64,000 nucleotides of DNA from Musa acuminata AAA Group (Eukaryota > Streptophyta > Magnoliopsida > Zingiberales > Musaceae). Under the pieces are notes generated by a model. That model was not told the DNA's origin. It searched no databases and saw only the letters and a list, made by a program, of their open reading frames with translations. Below, in pieces: positions 60,228 through 64,000 of the stretch. The translations under genes were made by a program, and so were the position numbers. Positions within the stretch are counted from its first letter, which is position 1, and each line of letters begins with the position of its first letter. Where the stretch lies: contig NC_088342.1 of assembly GCF_036884655.1 (NCBI RefSeq), forward strand, positions 37,069,001 through 37,133,000, written 5' to 3'.

Positions 60228-60229
60228 AT

Positions 60230-60241
60230 TGGTATCAGAGC
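60230..60241 (+). other. Primer-binding site of element F
   Basis: A perfect TGGTATCAGAGC two bases after the LTR. Confidence 0.95.
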
Positions 60242-60842
60242 CTTGTATTTCTCATTTGGTTTAACACCCAAGAGAAATGATACTTTTCAGGTTTCAAGAG
60301 GGTCACTCTCTCATGTTGAATCTCGGATTTTGATGATGAAGTCAATTGTCATTTGTTATCTAATCTATGTGTTGAGATAAGTGTGCAGGATTAACTACGA
60401 TGAGAGTAAGACAAGCAGCAGGTATTGCGCCGGAGTCAAGATCATGATCACGTTGGGAGTTCGAGAGTTCGACGGAAGTTCGGACGGTCGTCGGAGGTTC
60501 AGCGAGAACAGATCCGAGTAGTCCAGAAGCTTGCCAAGCGAAGCTCGTCGGAACTCGCCAAGTGGATCGTCGCAAAGTCCAGGAGTATGCCGGATGTCCG
60601 CAGAAGGATCACCGAGGGTTATCGGTTGATCGACGGAAGTTGGCCGGAAACTCGCCGGAAGAAGCGATTGACGCATCGGAGCAAAGCTGCAGAAGTTGTC
60701 TTAGAGTTAATCGTAGTTAGCATGATGATTAAGCATGAAAATGGGAGGTGATCCCATTAGCTTAATCTTGGGGCAATTGGGCCCCTGAAAAGATTCGAAT
60801 TGGGCCGAATGGAGTGAACCATTCGGACCCTGATTGCACCAG

Positions 60843-60998
60843 GAGGTGCAACCGCCCCAGCCAGGAGGTGCAACCGCCTGGGCTGTGGGGTTGGGAGGTG
60901 CAACCGCCCCAGCCAGGAGGTGCAACCGCCTGGGCTGTGGGGTTGGGAGGTGCAACCGCCCCAGCCAGGAGGTGCAACCGCCTGGGCTGTGGGGTTGG
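60843..60998 (+). repeat. 52-bp tandem repeat, three copies, in H U3
   Basis: Units at 60843, 60895 and 60947 each contain GAGGTGCAACCGCCCCAGCC and GGTGCAACCGCCTGGGCTG. A partial fourth follows. The frames reading through them in both directions are repeat artefacts. Confidence 0.95.
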
Positions 60999-61543
60999 GA
61001 GGTGCAACCGCTCCAGCCGAGAGGTGCAACCGCCCAGAGCTCAGTCTTCGAGCCAGACTGGGCGGTGCAACCTCCTCTGCCAAGAGGTAGCACCGCCAGA
61101 GCTCAAGTTTCGAGCTCTGCCAGGCGATGCAACCACCGAGCTCAGTCTTCGAGCTCTGGCAGAGAGGTGCATCAGCCTGAGCTCAGTCTCGAGCACTGCC
61201 AGGTGATGCAATCACCAAGCTCAGTCTTCGAGCTCTGGCAGAGAGGTGCATCAGCCTGAGCTCAGTTTGGAGCTCTGCCAGGTGATGCAACCACCAAGCT
61301 CAGTTTCGAGCTCTGCCAGGTGATGCAACCACCAAGCTCAGTCTTCGAGCTCTGCCAGGTGATGCGACCATCGAGCTCAGTCTTCGAGCTCTGGCAGAGA
61401 AAGGCAATCGCCTGAGCTCAGTCTTCGAGCTCTGCCAGGCGGTGCCACCTCTCCAGTCAAGAGGTGCAACCGCCTGATCCCAGAATTCTGGGATTTGATC
61501 GATTTGATCGTTTTGAGCTCGAAGTTTGAATTGGGTTGGGGCC

Positions 61544-61551
61544 TATAAATA
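61544..61551 (+). promoter_or_regulatory. TATA box of element H 5' LTR
   Basis: TATAAATA in the shared context GGGGCCTATAAATACCCC. Confidence 0.8.
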
Positions 61552-62365
61552 CCCCACCCATTCAGCACTGAAAAGATATAGATCCACACCGAATTCTTGA
61601 TCTTTTCAGTGATTCTAAGAGCTCAAATTTGTGTAAAGTCCTAAAGTTCTCCTCCTTCTGTTCTTCAAGTTTTGAGTTGTAAAGAGAGGAGAGAAAGGAT
61701 CTGTAAAGGTTGTCTCCTGAGCCTGTCAAAAGGAGAGAAACTGTAAAAGGGCAGTTAGCCTTCGCCCATTGAAGGAAGGCACCTAGTGGACGTCGGCAAC
61801 CTCGTCGGTGGAGGAAGCCAAAAGTGGAGTAGGTCAAGGCTGACCGAACCACTCTAAATCTCTGGTTTGCGTTTATTTTCGAGCACTTTATCATTACTGC
61901 AAACCTCCCTCATTACTACTGCTCTCTGCGCTTTCACGAACAAGTTCTAAGTGCTGTTCTTCCGAATCTGCATTCAGACGTAAATTCGTATTTTCATACG
62001 TTACTGTTTACGTTTACGTTTGATTCTGCAGAACTGTCTTCCGTACTTTTACGAACGAGCTTCTTTACAGTTTATACTTACATTTTGATCTTATTGATAA
62101 CTGGAAACTTTCCTCTACGATTTTACGAACGAGTTTCAGCATTTAGACGTAAAACTACGTTTAGACGTAAATCTGCGCTTAGACGCAAAACTACGCTTAA
62201 ACGCAATCTGCGCTTAGACGCAAACTGCACTTAGATACAAACTGAGAATTTGCTTCTGCATCATAACAGTTTTTGAACGAACGCAGCTGTTTGTTTTTAA
62301 TCGCTGTAAGATTTCCGCTGCACTAATTCACCCCCCCCCCTCTTAGTGCTCTCGATCCTAACAAT

Positions 62366-62377
62366 TGGTATCAGAGC
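62366..62377 (+). other. Primer-binding site of element H
   Basis: A perfect TGGTATCAGAGC two bases after the LTR. Confidence 0.95.
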
Positions 62378-62413
62378 AAGGTTAACTCTCTAGAGGATTA
62401 AAACCCAAGAGAG

Positions 62414-63997
62414 ATGGCATACGCCGGAAACCAAGAGGGGCATTCGATTACACGTCCACCCATGTTCAGTGGAACGGACTACACTTACTGGAAGACCCGA
62501 ATGAGGATTTTTCTTATTTCTATGGATTTTGAACTATGGAACCTTGTTGAAAATGGATTTTCAAAATCTTCTCTTCCAATGATCGATTGGAACGATTTGG
62601 AGAAGAAGGCTTTCGCTCTTAATGCAAAGGCTATGAATGCCTTATTTTGCGCACTTGATAAAAACGAGTTTAATCGTGTTTCAACTTGCGAAACTGCTTT
62701 TGATATTTGGCATACACTTGAAGTGACCCACGAGGGCACAAGTAGAGTGAAAGAGTCAAAAATCAATCTGTTGCTGCATTCTTTTGAACTTTTCCGAATG
62801 AAACCGAGCGAAACCATTGGCGACATGTTTACCCGTTTCATGGATGTCGTCAACGGTCTAAAAGGACTCGGAAAGAACTTTTCGGATTTTGAGCTTGTTA
62901 ATAAGATACTAAGATCCCTTCCTAAGAGTTGGGATCCTAAAGTCACTGCCATTCAAGAGGCAAAGGATCTGCGCAACTTCCCTCTTGAAGAACTAATCGG
63001 GTCATTAATGACCTACGAAATGACTTGCAAAGCTCATGAAGAGCAAGAAGACATCCTTCCAAAGAACAGGAAGGATATGGCACTTAAAACTTCTGAATGC
63101 CACTTGAGAGAAAACTCAAGTGATGAGGACTGTGATGATGACCTGGCACTTTTGACAAGAAAATTTAAGAAATTCTTCAAAAGAAACAAGTTTAAAAACG
63201 ATGTGAAAAATAAACTTGAACCCAAGAAGGACCAAGTGATCTGCTACGAATGTAAAAAGCCGGGACACTACAAGAGTGATTGTCCCCAAGTCAAGAAAAG
63301 AACAACAAAGAAGAAGGCGCTCCAAGCAACATGGGATGATTCGAGCGCATCTGAGGAAGAGGAGTCCAACACCGAGCAAGTTGCTCATTACGCCTTTATG
63401 GCCATCGAAGAGGAGGTAACGGATTTATTAGATGCTGATTTATCTTTCGATGAATTATCAAATGCCTTCCATGATTTATTTGATGAATGCAAAGTTATAA
63501 ATAGAAAATACAAGTTGCTAAAAAAGGTACATGATAACCTTACTTGTGAGTTTGATAAGTTAAAAATCGAACATCATGATAGTTTAAATTCATGTATCAA
63601 ATGTCATGATTTAGAAACTATACAAAAAGAAAACTTGCTGCTTAAGGACACCTTGAAGAAATTCGAGGTTGGTAGCAAGTCATTAAACATGATTCTTACA
63701 AACAAGGGTCATGCTCCCAAAAGAAGTGGGATTGGATTTGTGAGGAGTCCTCACCGAAATCCAACTACCTTTGTAAAAGGCCCCATCTTACATGTTCAAC
63801 ACCAAACCAAGTGCAACTTTTGTTGCAGATCTGGACACAAGACACATTGTTGTCCATTCAAGAAAATAAGTCCAAACAAATTAATTTGGGTTCCTAAAGG
63901 AACCATGATAAACTCTATGCAGCATGATAGAAAATGTAGATCCATTTATGAGGCACCCAAAAGCAAATGGGTACCTAAACATCATCCTTTCTTGTAG
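62414..63997 (+). CDS. Intact gag of element H (UBN2/copia-type) with two CCHC zinc knuckles, 527 residues
   Basis: The ATG at 62414 is the first after the primer site and opens MAYAGNQEGHSITRPPMFSG. The copia gag core (about residues 20-210) includes YTYWKTRMRIFLI, MNALFCALDKNEFNRV and MKPSETIGDMFTRFMDVV. A basic stretch is followed by a first CCHC knuckle, CYECKKPGHYKSDC (about 277-290). An acidic-serine linker and a helical, coiled-coil-like part (about 340-430) precede a second knuckle, CNFCCRSGHKTHCC (about 473-486). It ends with WVPKG and WVPKHHPFL, segments that in autonomous copia elements of SIRE type lead into pol; here a stop codon follows. The gag forms the particle and binds element RNA. 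It has no internal stop, so it is likely functional. C's gag aligns with it to the same stop. Confidence 0.9.
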   Translation: MAYAGNQEGHSITRPPMFSGTDYTYWKTRMRIFLISMDFELWNLVENGFSKSSLPMIDWNDLEKKAFALNAKAMNALFCALDKNEFNRVSTCETAFDIWHTLEVTHEGTSRVKESKINLLLHSFELFRMKPSETIGDMFTRFMDVVNGLKGLGKNFSDFELVNKILRSLPKSWDPKVTAIQEAKDLRNFPLEELIGSLMTYEMTCKAHEEQEDILPKNRKDMALKTSECHLRENSSDEDCDDDLALLTRKFKKFFKRNKFKNDVKNKLEPKKDQVICYECKKPGHYKSDCPQVKKRTTKKKALQATWDDSSASEEEESNTEQVAHYAFMAIEEEVTDLLDADLSFDELSNAFHDLFDECKVINRKYKLLKKVHDNLTCEFDKLKIEHHDSLNSCIKCHDLETIQKENLLLKDTLKKFEVGSKSLNMILTNKGHAPKRSGIGFVRSPHRNPTTFVKGPILHVQHQTKCNFCCRSGHKTHCCPFKKISPNKLIWVPKGTMINSMQHDRKCRSIYEAPKSKWVPKHHPFL

Positions 63998-64000
63998 AAA

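Larger units (their letters stand above)
60314..62363 (+). repeat. 5' LTR of element H
   Basis: 2050 bp. The U3 array has three exact or near-exact 52-bp units (60843-60998), then about eight degenerate units built on GAGCTCAGTCTTCGAGCTC and GGTGATGCAACCACC (61100-61480). TATAAATA is at 61544-61551. TTTAGACGTAAA words near 62140-62240 resemble D's 17-bp array. Confidence 0.93.
58707..64000 (+). mobile_element. Element F: gag-only family LTR retrotransposon, right end outside window
   Basis: The 5' LTR is 58707-60227, starting TATTGAATCTTGG (second base changed) and ending CCTAACA. The primer site is at 60230-60241. The leader reads CCAAGAGAAATG and is cut at 60313 by element H. The left flank is GGTCC; its partner is outside the window. 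Confidence 0.85.
60314..64000 (+). mobile_element. Element H: LTR retrotransposon with intact gag, right end outside window
   Basis: The 5' LTR is 60314-62363, with primer site at 62366-62377, and an open gag runs 62414-63997. It is inserted in F's leader just after the start of the gag (TCTCA at 60309-60313 is the expected left duplication). Whether pol follows cannot be seen. Confidence 0.92.

Overview
The window is plant nuclear DNA, most likely from a commelinid monocot. The evidence for that is: one GC-rich, intronless, G/C-ending-codon AAA-ATPase gene of a plant-specific family sits in AT-rich DNA; and the rest is LTR retrotransposons primed by plant initiator tRNA-Met (TGGTATCAGAGC). 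A banana or ensete relative is a guess from the style of the repeats, not something the sequence proves.

Layout. Positions 1-1261 are the tail of an LTR that starts outside the window. Positions 1409-45572 are one nest of retrotransposons, resolved here from LTR ends and target-site duplications (TSDs). Element A (+, 1409-45572) carries solo LTR S1 (1606-3205) in its 5' LTR and element B (-, 8491-45458) in its 3' LTR. B's 5' LTR was hit by a Ty3/gypsy element G (+, 13401-44802). G was then hit by C (-, 15895-25775), D (+, 27378-35986) and E (+, 36349-44201). C's 3' LTR was hit by solo LTR S2 (16612-18220). After removing C, D and E, G's gag-protease-RT-RNase H-integrase-chromodomain order is collinear. 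Positions 45573-57130 are the host region: AT-rich DNA with a LINE endonuclease remnant (about 50841-51140), small tandem duplications, microsatellites and the AAA-ATPase gene (53779-55305, minus). Positions 56850-64000 are a second nest: a Ty1/copia RNase H remnant, a deleted gypsy element J (-), element F (+, from 58707) inside J, and element H (+, from 60314) inside F.

A, B, C, D, E, F, H, S2 and the left-edge LTR belong to one superfamily: LTRs of 1.2-2.4 kb starting TGTTGAATCTC and ending CCTAACA, an iMet primer site, a copia-type gag, and, where the whole internal region is visible, no pol. They look like non-autonomous, gag-only elements mobilised by an autonomous partner not present here. 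C adds a second, decayed ORF resembling the putative plant transposon protein family. The family keeps non-coding structure: two short hairpins before the polypurine tract, a 17-bp mini-hairpin array in the D leader, and palindromic repeat arrays upstream of a conserved TATA box. The only convincing cellular gene is the AAA-ATPase.
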